Part shown: positions 46,748-57,600 of the stretch, one piece after another
Numbering within the stretch: the first letter of the stretch is position 1
Layout of the letters: each line of letters opens with the position of its first letter
NCBI GenBank assembly: GCA_009760885.1
Contig: CM019721.1
Coordinates: forward strand, 16,540,196-16,604,195
From: Achatina immaculata
Lineage: Eukaryota > Mollusca > Gastropoda > Stylommatophora > Achatinidae
Direction: 5' to 3'
DNA: 64,000 nucleotides
The notes under the pieces: model-generated
The model's input: only the letters and a program-made list of their open reading frames with translations
What the model was told of the DNA's origin: nothing
The model's database searches: none
Program-made: the position numbers and the translations under genes

Positions 46748-46802
46748 AAGGTAAAGGTAATCCCGTCATGCCTTAGAGCCATATAGGGATATGGTGTTAA
46801 AA
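46748..46802 (-). mobile_element. SINE tail fragment
   Basis: GGTAAAGGTAATCCCGTCAT and CATATAGGGATATGGTGTTA match the 3' end of the SINE at 23559. Confidence 0.75.
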
Positions 46803-47657
46803 CTGTCCTACTTCCTAATGACTTTAGTTTGTAATGGAACAGAGCTTTCAATTTCCTATTTCCTCTAACATGTTGGCTTCAACCTTAACAAATGTACTAA
46901 CTACTGAGCAAAGTACACCTAGCTTGCAGCATGTATCAGAACAAGACATGCCTTGGTCAATAGGTTTTAAGAGTTCTAGCTTTTCATATACATTCAGAAC
47001 CTTATGGATTTTTTTAGCTTTATCTCAGAATTTTAGGTGATATTATGAATATTATAAAAAAAAATTTTAAAACATTTATATACACAAATATAAGAATACA
47101 ATACATATGAACACACTCCAAACAACTTCTGAAAACAGACTGGCAGTTTGATGTGCAGTGTCTGGTTGGTCAGATGTGAAAAGTGAGTGAAACTGGTTGT
47201 AAAAATTGGAGCTGAATGTGAGAGTTCTGGTTATAACTGTAGACAGTTGAAAGAGTGGGCAGTCAAAAAAATGGAGGACGCCTGTAGTGCATATCTTCAT
47301 GAATATTCTGTTTTCACTCTTTTCCTCCTGATATCTGATACTGCTATTATGCATTTTATATTGGATCCCAGAATCATCAATTTGTGGGTCCTTATCTGGG
47401 AACTCACAGATGTTCACATTCTAATTTTGATATCATTTCTGGCATGCAGCCCATACGCATTTCCTGATATTTTCCATTCACTGTAGATCACTCCCCTTAT
47501 TCCAAAATTCGTTTTCTTCAGTGGTTTCAATTGTGAGCTCCAAACTTCCAAGTGAACCCTAGTCGCCAGTAGCTTTTTGCTACTCTGGTACTCACTACAT
47601 TGTACAATAACTAACAAATGTGTACATTAGGATAAAGTGAACCAGCACTGCACCTAC
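46803..47657. other. Intron sequence, no assignment
   Basis: Overlapping open frames on both strands at 47076-47486 have no recognisable motif; no gene supported. Confidence 0.5.
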
Positions 47658-47829
47658 CTCAAGCTTGCTGACCTCTGCTGCCACATCAAGTTTGGTAGTA
47701 AATTCCAGAAGGGAAGCAAAAAAACAAGCCTGTACTATCCAATTTGTGGACTTGCAGCGTTCTTTGATGATATCTTTTGATTTACCCTTGCCCACTCGTC
47801 CTGGATTGTCCCACAAGTAACGAAAGTAT
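47658..47829 (-). CDS. Host gene exon 6
   Basis: 172 bp. The acceptor is GTTATTTTTAG|ATACTT and the donor GAG|GTAGGT, a near-consensus site. Its single leading base completes an Arg codon and it ends in phase 0. It encodes YFRYLWDNPGRVGKGKSKD, then a hydrophobic helical block, ending AAEVSKLE. No catalytic motif seen. Confidence 0.87.
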
Positions 47830-48240
47830 CTAAAAATAACCCAAAAAATTTATGACAAACCATGAAGTTTTGAAATAAAAGACAGAAATAACACATTTTA
47901 ATTAAAGATACAGTACTAAAGATATAACTTGAAAAAACAGAAGTATTTAAGCTGCATCTAGATAGTATTAAAGATATATTTTAAAATGAAAAAAAAACAA
48001 GCTGTGTAACACTTTTGTGCACTGGTTACAGAATACTCAAGGAAGACCCATAAGACTGATGACCATTTTAGAAAAATTAGAAAAGTTTATTTCATTAGAA
48101 AACCAATATGATGTTCTGCAAATTTTGTCATGAAGTTTCAGTTTTTAGATATGGCTGATGATTGTATACATGTTTTCAGTAAAGTCATAAAATCTAAACT
48201 GAGCTTACTTTTTTCATATGTTTTCAGTTTACAACAATAC

Positions 48241-48443
48241 CTCTGTACTTGGTTAACTGCGTTTTTTGAGTTTCGCAGTCTGCCAATGATCTCCTGTACG
48301 TGCTCTTGACCTCTCAGAGCTAATGAATATGTAGGAAACACAAAATGTAGAAGCTCTTTTACTGAATTCCATTCAGAGTCATCATTCTTGGGATTTTTGG
48401 CAATTTTTTCCTTACCTACCCACATAATGTAATCAAAGGCTAC
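48241..48443 (-). CDS. Host gene exon 5
   Basis: 203 bp. The acceptor is TATTTACAG|GTAGCC. I place the donor at AGAG|GTATTG (48240) because it leaves two bases and matches the one-base start of the next exon, giving QVQR-YFRYLW. A stronger-looking donor A|GTAAGC at 48208 would extend the exon to 48209 but breaks the frame. It encodes AFDYIMWVGKEKIAKNPKND, then a helical stretch ending NSKNAVNQVQ. Confidence 0.78.
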
Positions 48444-49110
48444 CTGTAAATACATAAAATAATATATACATGAGTATTCTCTGTCCTAGAAAACAAATGA
48501 ATCCAATTTTTGTCTTATGAACCATGTATATTGTTTCACTTAATTGGTGTCAAATACAACTCCATTTTCTCTTTATATGTAGTCAACAGTCCTGTCTGCC
48601 TGCTGCTTGATTAGTTGTATGAAAACTAACCATAGTTAAACAAAAAACAACTGCAAAGAACATGACTAAAAAGATTACTGTTACTCAAATTACCACTACC
48701 TGCCCCCAAAAGAATCTGATCATGAACCTGAATCAAACACATCCTAGCTGCTAGGATTTATGGGTTATGTAGCCTCGTTTCTGTTTCAGCTTTCAGAAGA
48801 TCAAGTATATACTGATGATTAGTTAGTCTAAACACTTTTTAAGGGGTGTTCCATGATTGAGTGGTTAGTTCATTATCTTTTTAGGTTAGGTGGTTTGTTT
48901 GTCTTGGTGGAATCCAGAGTTCTGTTCCAAGCTATTCTCTTGCCATTTTTTCTTTCTGTAACATCTAAAGTGCTTGTGATTTTTTTCTGAGGCTAAAGTT
49001 TTGCATTCTACTCCTTTACTGTACTTTTCAAAGCTATTTTTTTGTTGTATCTGGAGTGCAAGTTTAAGAAAGCATAACTTCTATCATGATAATTAGTGTA
49101 TAAGTATACA
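48444..49110. other. Intron sequence, nothing recognised
   Basis: AT-rich, no coherent frame or repeat seen between host exon 5 and the Penelope-like element. Confidence 0.55.
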
Positions 49111-49119
49111 ACTATTCAC

Positions 49120-50640
49120 GAAGCACTGCAGTAAAGCCACGATACCAAAATGTATAAACCAGGAAAAAAGTAGGAACAGCTTTATTACTTAACAAGCACA
49201 AAATTGTGACATTTCGGCATGAGCCTTCATCATACAAACATAAATAGGATGAAGAATTAGAGGGAGGAGATAAAGTATGCACCTGTTGCTATGTTCAAGA
49301 TGAGTACATTCAGAAATGTGCACAAATGTGCATGGTGGATGTAGAAAATGTTGAAATATTTATGATGTGTGATATGTGGATCATAACTAATGGTGGTGTT
49401 TAGGGAAACTATTGAGGGGAGAGAGAGATTGATACAATAGTAACCTAGCTAGGAGAAGGTGAAATAAATGATTATGGTTGGAATAGAGGGGTTGTAATGC
49501 GGTTATGTGAGGAGGTTCTGAACTATGTGTAACTTGTAATGCGGTTATGTGAGGAGGTTCTGAACTATGTGTAACTTGTAATGCGGTTATGTGAGGAGGT
49601 TCTGAACTATGTGTAACAAGTGAGAAGAGAATGGAACTTAGTGGAGAGGGATTATTATTGTGGAGGAGGAGGATGTCACATGTAGCTGAATAACGAGCTC
49701 GAACCATGTGGTTCCAGCATCCCATAGTCCTGAATGTAGCGGTATTCAAGTGCTAGGTGGCTGGTGTCATCTGCATGACATTGTTTGACGGCTGTTACCC
49801 GAGAATCAGATTTGCCTCTGTGGTTGGGGCCACTGAAATGATTAAGGACTGGTTTCGAAGCATGCTGGGTGATATCGTACAGATGTTTCTGCATGCGGTC
49901 TCCTAGTCTGAGGCCAGTTTCACCAAAATAAGTTATCCTGCATCACTTGCATATGATAGCATATATTACACTATGGGACTCGCATGTGAATCCCTCATGA
50001 AGAGAGAGGATAGTTTTAGGAAAGGTGATTGTTTTTGTTTCCCAGACTACAGGGCAGGTAACACAGTGAGGGCGGCTACATTTTCTGGTGCCAACATATA
50101 TAAACTTCCGCTTTAAGTGGCTGTGAATAAGGATGTCCTTAAGATTTGGCTCACGCTTGTATGCTAATAGGGGTGGATCAGAGAAGATGTCGTGGGCATC
50201 AGGGTCGAGTTGGATTAGTGGCAGATGACAATAAGCAATTTTCTTAACCATCTGACAATGTCGGTGGAAAGGCAGTACTAACTTAACTCTGTCAGATGAG
50301 GTAACAGGCTTTTTTCTGAATGCTTCTTTGCAGCTTACTAGTTGGATACAGTTGATGGCTTCATGAAGGACACTTTCTGTGTAGTGGTGATGACGGAAAA
50401 ATTCTAATAAATTATTGGACTGAAGTCGAAGTTATCCTGACATATGCGGCGAAGACGGAGGAGTTGGGAGTATGGAATGGAGTTCTTACAGGCTTCAGGT
50501 TGGGAGGAAGTGTAAAGTAAATAGGTGTGGCTGTTAATGGACTTGTAAAATATGGAGGTAACAAGCCTGTTTGTGCCAAGTGATATTTTAATGTCTAAAA
50601 AGTTGACAGACTTGTCAGAAATTTCATAAGTGAATTTCAT
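49120..50640 (-). mobile_element. Penelope-like element (reverse transcriptase 3' part plus GIY-YIG endonuclease)
   Basis: Minus frames in order: 50404-50649 (EISDKSVNFLDIKISLG, SQPEACKNSIPYSQLLRLRR: end of the reverse transcriptase), 49943-50251 (YVGTRKCSRPHCVTCPV linker) and 49676-49894, where VIYAIICK, ITYFGETGLRLGDRMQKHLY and KPVLNHFSG form the GIY-YIG-type nuclease. Frame breaks lie between them. The 3' non-coding end (49120-49690) is shared with 61922-62341 and the arms at 6.5-7.9 kb. The catalytic reverse transcriptase part is lost beyond 50640. Confidence 0.82.
49492..49620. repeat. 42-bp tandem repeat, three units, in the Penelope-like 3' region
   Basis: Three copies of a unit beginning GTAATGCGGTTATGTGAGGA. 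In the minus frame it gives a 14-residue repeat (HSSEPPHITALQVT), an incidental result of the unit being 3 x 14. Confidence 0.93.
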
Positions 50641-50995
50641 AAGGGACAAGCAAGAGCAAGGGCATTGAGAAGCCTTTCAGAAACAGCAGAAAAGGCCTCA
50701 TGCTGGCTGTTGAGTATGCGAAACAAGCATTGGGAGCATAAGTAATTTCATTCGCCACAACCAATACCAGTCCTCCATAGCTAAATCGCTAAAGACGTGT
50801 GGCAACTGGAAGATCATGGGTTCGATCCCGGGACCGAAAAAAAAAAGCAACAACTCACAAGACCTCTGGGAGTCATGACCCAGAGGGGCCCACCCCCCTT
50901 AGAGTGTCAGGAGTTTAAAGGGCCGAAACACTTGTCTGAGGGGGGGTACTTCCTCTGATGATCTGAAGGAGTTGTGTTGTTGTTCCGCTCTCTAC
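50640..50995 (+). mobile_element. Retroelement 3' end with tRNA-like module
   Basis: Reads GQARARALRSLSETAEKASC, WLLSMRNKHWEHK and stop, then a 3' UTR. 50773-50834 resembles a tRNA gene: weak A box TAGCTAAATCG and a consensus B box GGTTCGATCCC at 50819-50829. The same coding end, without the tRNA-like part, is at 60600-61010. Family not identified. It interrupts the Penelope-like element. Confidence 0.6.
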
Positions 50996-51290
50996 GGTAG
51001 AGAGTTTCCTGCATATATGTTACTATTAAGTGAGTTGGCAAATTCAATACATTTTTTAGCTCGTCCTGTGGCATACTGGTGTCTATCATGTGGACAAATC
51101 TTAGATCTAAAAGGATATCTTTTTTTGTGCAGGTTATGTATCTCTTTATGAACTGTCCTGTCTACACCACTTGGGCAATTATTTCATATTTCATGAGCTT
51201 AATATTTCCATTTGCTTATTTACCTCATATCTGATGGTTATTCTTCATAAAATGACCATATCCTCTATGCTGAACTAAAAGTTTTGCATT
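50996..51290 (-). other. Unassigned protein-like fragment
   Basis: Minus frame gives VDRTVHKEIHNLHKKRYPFR, KICPHDRHQYATGRAKKCIE and FANSLNSNIYAG. Protein-like, with Cys/His, but no splice pair fits the phase-0 join of host exons 4 and 5. Perhaps a retroelement piece. Confidence 0.35.
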
Positions 51291-51423
51291 TTGTTTTTAC
51301 ATCTTTAATGTAATGTGTTCTATTTTTGTCCTCTTGAAAGTAATATATAAGATAATTAAATACTTCAAAGAGTTCCTATCATTACAGTTCAGAAATCTTA
51401 AAATCCACTTCATCAGAAAATGA

Positions 51424-52310
51424 TATTCATTAATGACCTGGTCAAGGAACTTCCCTATGGAATCAAAGCGGCACTGTATGCAGATGATCTGGTCATGTGG
51501 TGTACAGATGAATATGCGACAGTTGCTACACAGAGACTCCAAAGAGCAGCAGACATCGTGACATCATGGACAAACAAATGGTGTGTAAGTATCAACACAG
51601 AGAAATCAAGTACCACTCTGTTCACCCTCTCATCTAAACAGAAAGCAGGTAAGATCTTTATAAATGAAATACCCTTAAGGATGGACAACCAACCCACTTA
51701 CTTAGGAGTGACTCTTGACTCAAAACTGACGTGGAAGCAACACATCAACAGTGCAGAAGCAAAAGCCAGAAGAAAACTAGCCATATTAAGAAAATTGAGT
51801 GGAACCACACGGGGAGCTAGTGAAAGAATCCTCAAGAATGTATATCAGCAAAGTATTCTACCACATTTAGAATATGGCTCAACATCTTGGTGCACAGCAT
51901 CAAACACTACGCTGCATAATCTAGACAAGGTTCAAAATCAGTCACTACGAATTATCACAGGTGCCATGAGGTCCACACCAATAGTAGAAATGCAGAAAAT
52001 AGTTGGTGTTCAACCGCTAAAGGAACGTAGAGACACAAAGGTCATGACCATGGGAGAAAAATTCCTTAGCTCTGTAAGCCATCCCCTGAAGGAGAGATTC
52101 AATAACTTGGCATTAGGACGGCTTAAAAGAAGCAGCTTCATTCATCAGGCAAAGCGTATGTGTAAGCTGATACCTGACCTTCCAACTGTAGTCGCTCCAT
52201 TATCATCTGTACCAGAGCATACACCATGGAAAGAAGCAGATTATACACAAATAACTATTCAGACTGAAGTGAAAGGTGTGCAGAATGGTGAGATCAACAG
52301 CCACACTTAG
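51424..52310 (+). pseudogene. Reverse transcriptase, C-terminal half, of the I/Nimb LINE
   Basis: Begins in FINDLV, then ALYADDLVMW with the catalytic Asp pair, SWTNKWCVSINTEKSSTTLF, QPTYLGVTLDSKLTWKQHIN and YQQSILPHLEYGSTSWCTAS. The N-terminal fingers and endonuclease are missing through 5' truncation. Stops at 52310 while the RNase H frame has already begun at 52276. Confidence 0.88.
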
Positions 52311-53106
52311 TGTTCTAGATGACAAATATCCATGTGACACCTGGATACGTGTGTATACAGATGGATCTGCACATAATGCCGTAAAGAATGGAGGGGCAGG
52401 AGCATATATTGAATATCCAAACAGCACGATTGACAAGATTTCCATACCCACTGGTAAATACTGCAACAACTTTGATGCAGAAGTTAGGGCAATTACTGCT
52501 GCAGTTGAAAAACTATCAGACTCCAGAATTGATGCATGTCCTGTAGTAATTCTCACAGATGCAAGATCAGTACTGGAAGCTCTTCAGAGCAACAAACTAC
52601 CAGACCTTAAGGATGCCTTGTCAAAAATTGGCTTACAACATGGAGTCACTTTGCAATGGATTCCCTCCCACTGTGGGATACCAGGCAATGAGAAAGCTGA
52701 CCATCTGGCCAAAGAGGGCACTGAAATGGAGCAACCAGACATACCAATCACCTATAATCAGAAGAAAAGCATGATAAAAACCTACAGGAAGCCACAAACA
52801 CCACCACATGATGACTATCACATGCTAAACAGAAAGGAACAAGTCACCATCTTCCGTCTCCGAACAGGACACAGCCGACTCCGAAGTCATATGTATACAA
52901 AGTTTAAGGTTGGTACTACTAATCTATGTACATGTGCCCAGGTGCCCCAAACTGTGGAACATATCCTCCAGAACTGCATCAACTACGAGACACTGAGAAA
53001 TAATTACTGGCCCAGTGAAACCACTAAAGAAGATAAGCTCTACGGTTCCATACATGAGTTACAAAAAACAGTGAAATTTATCCAAGAGACAGGACTGCAG
53101 ATATAG
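52276..53106 (+). CDS. RNase H domain and C-terminal region of the I/Nimb LINE
   Basis: 276 codons. RNase H motifs are all present: VYTDGSAHN, NNFDAEVRAITAA, ILTDARSVLEAL and GNEKADHLAKEG give the D-E-D-D set, with WIPSHCGIPGNEKADH also containing the usual His. After it RLRTGHSRLRSHM and CTCAQVPQTVEHILQNC, a Cys/His motif usual at the end of such LINEs. The domain removes RNA from the RNA/DNA hybrid during copying. Confidence 0.88.
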   Translation: MCRMVRSTATLSVLDDKYPCDTWIRVYTDGSAHNAVKNGGAGAYIEYPNSTIDKISIPTGKYCNNFDAEVRAITAAVEKLSDSRIDACPVVILTDARSVLEALQSNKLPDLKDALSKIGLQHGVTLQWIPSHCGIPGNEKADHLAKEGTEMEQPDIPITYNQKKSMIKTYRKPQTPPHDDYHMLNRKEQVTIFRLRTGHSRLRSHMYTKFKVGTTNLCTCAQVPQTVEHILQNCINYETLRNNYWPSETTKEDKLYGSIHELQKTVKFIQETGLQI

Positions 53107-53291
53107 ACAGACAATGCGAACGAAGAAGAAGAAGAAGATCAGAAAATGAAGGTAGATTTGATCATCCTGTTTGCGTTGGTCATAACTAGCTAGTAGAACT
53201 TCCTGCAGCTGTTTAACTATTATAATATATAATTATATATATAAATACAAGTCAACTTATAAGCTAAATATCAGACATAAAACATTCATAC

Positions 53292-53501
53292 TGAGCATGT
53301 GAGCAGATCAAGAGCATTGGCCTCATCTTGTGACGTCTCATAAGGTTTGTGCAGATTTTTGCAATCTGTACTGCAAAGGTGTCCCTCCAGATAGCTGATG
53401 CAATGCAAGTGAGAAGGCTTCTGCTCTTCTACCCACTGCTTCACTGACTTTGCCCATTTCTCAATTTTTTCCAAAAGATATGTTTTTAATGCACTGACAG
53501 C
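53292..53501 (-). CDS. Host gene exon 4: CCCH-like cysteine cluster
   Basis: 210 bp, phase 0 to 0. The acceptor is CAATCCACAG|GCTGTC and the donor TCA|GTATGA. It encodes a lysine/tryptophan-rich helix (EKIEKWAKSVKQWVEEQK) followed by HCISYLEGHLCSTDCKNLH. The spacing C-x8-C-x3-C-x3-H resembles a CCCH zinc finger, with a shorter middle loop than usual, so metal binding is possible but not certain. The RNase H LINE is inserted in the next intron. Confidence 0.85.
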
Positions 53502-53766
53502 CTGTGGATTGCAAAATGATTTGAATATAAAAACAGATTAATATTTTCCATAATAAATTTATGTCATAAATCTGTATCCATTTCACAATTTATACATGAC
53601 ACCATATAAAGCTACACTAGGTATAACTGATTTTCACATTACTCAAAGTCAAATCTGAATTTAATCCCCACTACTCAAAGACTAGTTGAAAAAAAAAACC
53701 AAAACATTTACTTCTAAAAATAAAGAGATCATCTAACTTTAACCATTACACAAACAGAAGCTGATA

Positions 53767-53897
53767 GATTCATCTCACATCCTTCCTGTGCCATTAAATG
53801 TCACACAGGGCTCACAAGGTATTTTGCCAAGTTTTCCTGTTTTCAGCGAGCTTTTCAACCTTATCAAAGGATTTTATGCCTACTAATTTGGCCTCTC
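53767..53897 (-). mobile_element. RTE-C LINE 3'-end fragment
   Basis: CACATCCTTCCTGTGCCATT through TTGGCCTCTCTTA matches the 3' ends at 625-760 and 42068-42205, reversed. PB copy 4 is inserted at its edge. Confidence 0.75.
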
Positions 53898-54599
53898 TTA
53901 ACTCTTCCTGTGTCATAGTCGCTATAGTGAGGATTTCCGATTACTGAGTTGCGTGCCATAGTCGTTATAGTGACAATTCATTTGTTTCAATAAAACCAGC
54001 CGGTGTAACATTTAGATTGCACATATTTCGTTCGCGTTTCCTGTGACACTTTTCAAAATGGTGGAAGAGTCCTTAGTTACGAGTGATGCCGAGCGAGAAA
54101 AAGGAAGAGAAACACTGAAAATTTTCAATTTTTGACGATGTAGATAGGGGTATGGACATGGCCTGTGACCACCCCACTGCTCTTGAATGTATCCTAAGTA
54201 GATTTAGACATATTAGATGACTGGAGAAATAGTTAGTAGGTTATTTCAGACATTAATTTAGCGAGAATGCAACATAGAATCACAATACGAGATCGATAAG
54301 TAGATCTAGACGTATCAGATGGTAAGTAGTGCATATCTAGACCTAGCTGATGGTGAGCTGGGCACAATCATTGTCTAAAAACACAACATTACTTCTTTTT
54401 TTCCTAAAAAACTCTGCATTTATGAAATCTTCATACATTTAGTTATACTTTGAAACATAATAAGTACATGGAAGTACATGTAAATACTGTTTTCCATTCC
54501 ATTTTACAACTATACCCACTATACAGATCAGGATCCGCACTTTTTGCGTGGTACGAACAGGAACATCTACGTTTTTTTCTTGGGCACGGGAAGAGTTAA
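53898..54599. mobile_element. piggyBac-like TTAA element PB, copy 4 (702 bp)
   Basis: TTAA at 53898-53901 and 54596-54599; termini CTCTTCCTGTGTC and GGCACGGGAAGAG. A 24-codon frame from ATG at 54058 (MVEESLVTSDAEREKGRETL) may be a trace of a transposase start. Opposite orientation to copies 1 and 3. Confidence 0.9.
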
Positions 54600-54837
54600 A
54601 ACGTCTTTAGAGTTTCATGTGGTCGACCTATTTTATGGAATATGCGTTATGGAAACTCGCCCACAGATTAGCCTCCACAAAAATTTAATCTTGAACATCT
54701 AATGTTTTTTTTTAACCAGGAAGAGGTTTTAGTGTCTCTCAAAAGCATATTTTTGCTAATGTAGGGATTAAAAAAATGATAAAACTATTATCCATATAAT
54801 TTTATCCTGGCAATGAAACCTGAAACTGACAATACCA

Positions 54838-55654
54838 TTCATTCATTCATTCATTTGCATGTCCCTTGTGGAACTTTGCCTCCCAAACAGCACTCCTGTA
54901 GGCCTCTCGATTGTGAGCAAGATGGCCTGCTGCTGTTGCATCCATTTCCAGATCGTCAACGATGTCTTGCAGCCATCTTCGTCTTGGTCTTCCTCTTTTT
55001 CTTTTTCCCATTATGTATCCTTCCAATACGGTCTTCTCTAAATTATCATGATGTTTAATGTGTCCAAAATATTTCAGTTTTCTCTCTTTAATCCTCTTCA
55101 CTAGCCAGCCTTCTTCAATATTAAGCTCTTGTAGTATAGATATATTTGTTCTTTTTTGTGTCCATGATATTTGGAGAACTCTTCTGTAGCATTTACATTC
55201 AAAGGCATTTACGTGTTTCTCAGCTGTTTTGTTAAGTGTCCAGGTCTCACAGGCATATGTTGCTATGGGAAAGATGCATGCCCTTAAAAATCTTATTTTT
55301 GTGGTTCTGTCTGCTCCTCTCCACAGATTCTTTGTTTGTTTTACTTTCTGAAGAGCGATAGATGTCCTCCTTTTAATTTCCCTCATTGTATCTCCATTAT
55401 TAGTTAGTAGCGATCCAAGATATTCAAAACTCTCCACTTCTTCCAGTTTTTCCTCATTGATACATATTTCAGTTGCCTTGTTTGTTTTGTCAGTTGTCAT
55501 CAATTTAGTTTTCTTTGCATTAAGATAGAGGTTCTGCTCTTCGCTGTTCTTGCGGACTGACATAATTAGTTTTTCCATTCCTTTTTGTGTTGTGGACAGC
55601 AATACTGTGTCATCAGCATATCTAATCTCTGGTATTTCATAACCTCCAACTGTT
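54838..55654 (-). mobile_element. RTE-D LINE 3' 0.8 kb, undamaged frame, 12-bp TSD
   Basis: TSD CTGACAATACCA at 54826-54837 and 55655-55666. One frame (54847-55602) runs through the thumb (YLGSLLTNNGDTMREIKRRT) and C-terminal HIKHHDNLEKTVLEGYIMGK, KRGRPRRRWLQDIVDDLEMD to its stop. (TGAA)n tail. The 5' truncation lies just upstream of YADD. The cleanest RTE-D 3' end here. Confidence 0.94.
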
Positions 55655-55666
55655 CTGACAATACCA

Positions 55667-56105
55667 GATTTTTATAATATGCACAACTCATTTGGAAACT
55701 AAAGATGTGGTTTTTTAAAAAAATAAAGCACAATGGCTCAAACCTCTCATGTGAAAATTTACTAATTAATCTTCACTGCTTTCTGGGTCTATGTGTAAAG
55801 CTTAATTTTAATGCATAAATTTAATTTTCATGTGTATCAGTCAAATGGCTTGCAAGTCTAAACTTTACAACAGACTTATTTCTTTAAATGTGTGCCTCCA
55901 AGCTAATCAATCAAAGTTTTTCTGTTTTGATTACAGATATTTTGCTGTTACAGAGCCCTATGAGCACCTAACATGATCTTTGTGTTATACTTTCCAGCTT
56001 CTATGAAATAGCCAACTTGTGTTACTTATGAAACAGAACCATAATGTGGATGTGGATTAGGTTATGGTGAAATTAGGTTAAAGTCTTTTTTTTTCAGCAG
56101 ACTTA
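55667..56105. other. Intron sequence, nothing recognised
   Basis: AT-rich; no gene or repeat seen before the 47-bp array. Confidence 0.55.
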
Positions 56106-56111
56106 TAACAC

Positions 56112-56855
56112 TGACACTGGAGGAACTCAAAAACAACCTCACATAGGGCATCAAGGAACACAACGACCTCACACAGGGCATCACACAGAAGTAAGAGACT
56201 GAAGGAACACAACAACCTCACATAGGGCATCACACAAATGAGAGACTGAAGGAACACAACAACCTCACATAGGGCATCACACAAATGAGAGACTGAAGAA
56301 ACACAACAACCTCACACAGGGCATCACACAAATGAGAGACTGAAGGAACACAACAACCTCACATAGGGCATCACACAAATGAGAGACTTAAGGAACACAA
56401 CAACCTCACATAGGGCATCACACAAATGAGAGACTGAAAGAACACAACAACCTCACACAGGTCATCACACAAATAAGAGACTGAAGGAACACAACAACCT
56501 CACACAGGTCATCACACAAATAAGAGACTGAAGGAACACAACAACCTCACACAGGGCATCACACGAATGAGAGACCAAAGGAACACAACAGCCTCACATA
56601 GAGCATCACACAAATGAGAGACCGAAGGAACACAACAGCCTCACATAGAGCATCACACAAATGAGAGACTGAAGGAACACAACAGCCTCACATAGAGCAT
56701 CACACAAATGAGAGGCTGAAGGAACACAACAACCTCACACAGGGCATCATACAAATGAGAGACTGCAGGAACACAACAGCCTCACACAGGGCATCATACA
56801 AATAAGAGACTGAAGGAACACAACAGCCTCACACAGGGCATCACACACAAGTGAG
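56112..56855. repeat. 47-bp minisatellite, about 16 units
   Basis: Unit GAACACAACAACCTCACATA plus GGGCATCACACAAATGAGAG and ACTGAAG. Variants (AACCTCACACAGG, AGCCTCACATAGA) are clustered. Confidence 0.96.
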
Positions 56856-56895
56856 ACAGACTAGCTCTGGCTCACTGGTTTTGACCACAATGGCA

Positions 56896-57600
56896 TGAGC
56901 CATTATAGTTATTGAAATAGAAGTATAGAAGTTAGCTATTATGGTTAGTGAAGAAGAAGTATAAAAGTCAGCTATTATAGTTAGTGAAAAAGAAGTATAA
57001 AAGTTAGCTATTATAGTTAGTGAAGTAGAAGTATAAAAGCTAGCTATTATAGTTAGTGAAGAAGAAGTATAAATGTTAGCTAATATAGTTAGTGAAGAAG
57101 AAGTATAAATGTTAGCTATTACTGTTAGTGAAATAGAAGTTAGCTATTATAGTTAGTGAAGTAGAAGTATAGAAGTTAACAATTATAGCTAATGAAGAAG
57201 TATAAAAGTTAGCTATTATAGTTAGTGAAGAATAAGTATAAATGTTAGCTATTATAGTTAGTGAAATAGAAGTTAGCTATTATAGTTAGTGAAGTAGAAG
57301 TATAGAAGTTAACAATTATAGCTAATGAAGAAGTATAAAAGTTAGCTATTATAGTTAGTGAAGAATAAGTATAAATGTTAGCTATTATAGTTAGTGAAAT
57401 AGAAGTTAGCTATTATAGTTAGTGAAGTAGAAGTATAGAATTTAGCTATTGAAGTTAGTGAAGTAGAAGTATAGAAGTTAACAATTATAGTTAATGAAGA
57501 AGAATAAAAGTTAGCTATTATAGTTAGTGAAGAAAAGTACAGAAATTAGTTATTATAGTTAAGGATAAAAAAGTATAGAAATTAGTTATGATGAAAAAGT
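56896..57600. repeat. 36-bp minisatellite with higher-order structure
   Basis: Unit GTTAGCTATTATAGTTAGTG plus AAGAAGAAGTATAAAA. Units missing the AAGTATAAAA part recur at regular spacing, and a block of several units (about 57129-57255) is repeated at about 57255-57380, so a higher-order repeat is present. Directly follows the 47-bp array. Confidence 0.93.

Larger units (their letters stand above)
51424..53137 (+). mobile_element. I/Nimb-type LINE with RNase H, 5'-truncated, 12-bp TSD
   Basis: TSD ATCAGAAAATGA at 51412-51423 and 53138-53149. Holds the 3' half of the reverse transcriptase, an RNase H domain and a short C-terminal region, ending GCGAACGAAGAAGAAGAAGA. Only one shift (about 52280-52310) breaks the coding part, so the insertion is fairly young. 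RNase H points to the I-type group; Nimb is my best guess. Confidence 0.9.

Noticed and set aside
47076..47486. Open frames of 99-113 codons on both strands
   Set aside because: No motif, no splice pair compatible with the phase-0 join of exons 6 and 7, and opposite frames overlap; likely chance.
48209..48240. Extension of host exon 5 to the stronger donor at 48208
   Set aside because: It leaves one base where exon 6 needs two; the donor at 48240 restores the frame.
50773..50834. Possible tRNA gene
   Set aside because: The B box is good but the A box is weak, I could not fold a convincing acceptor stem, and it sits in a retroelement 3' UTR; treated as a tRNA-like module.
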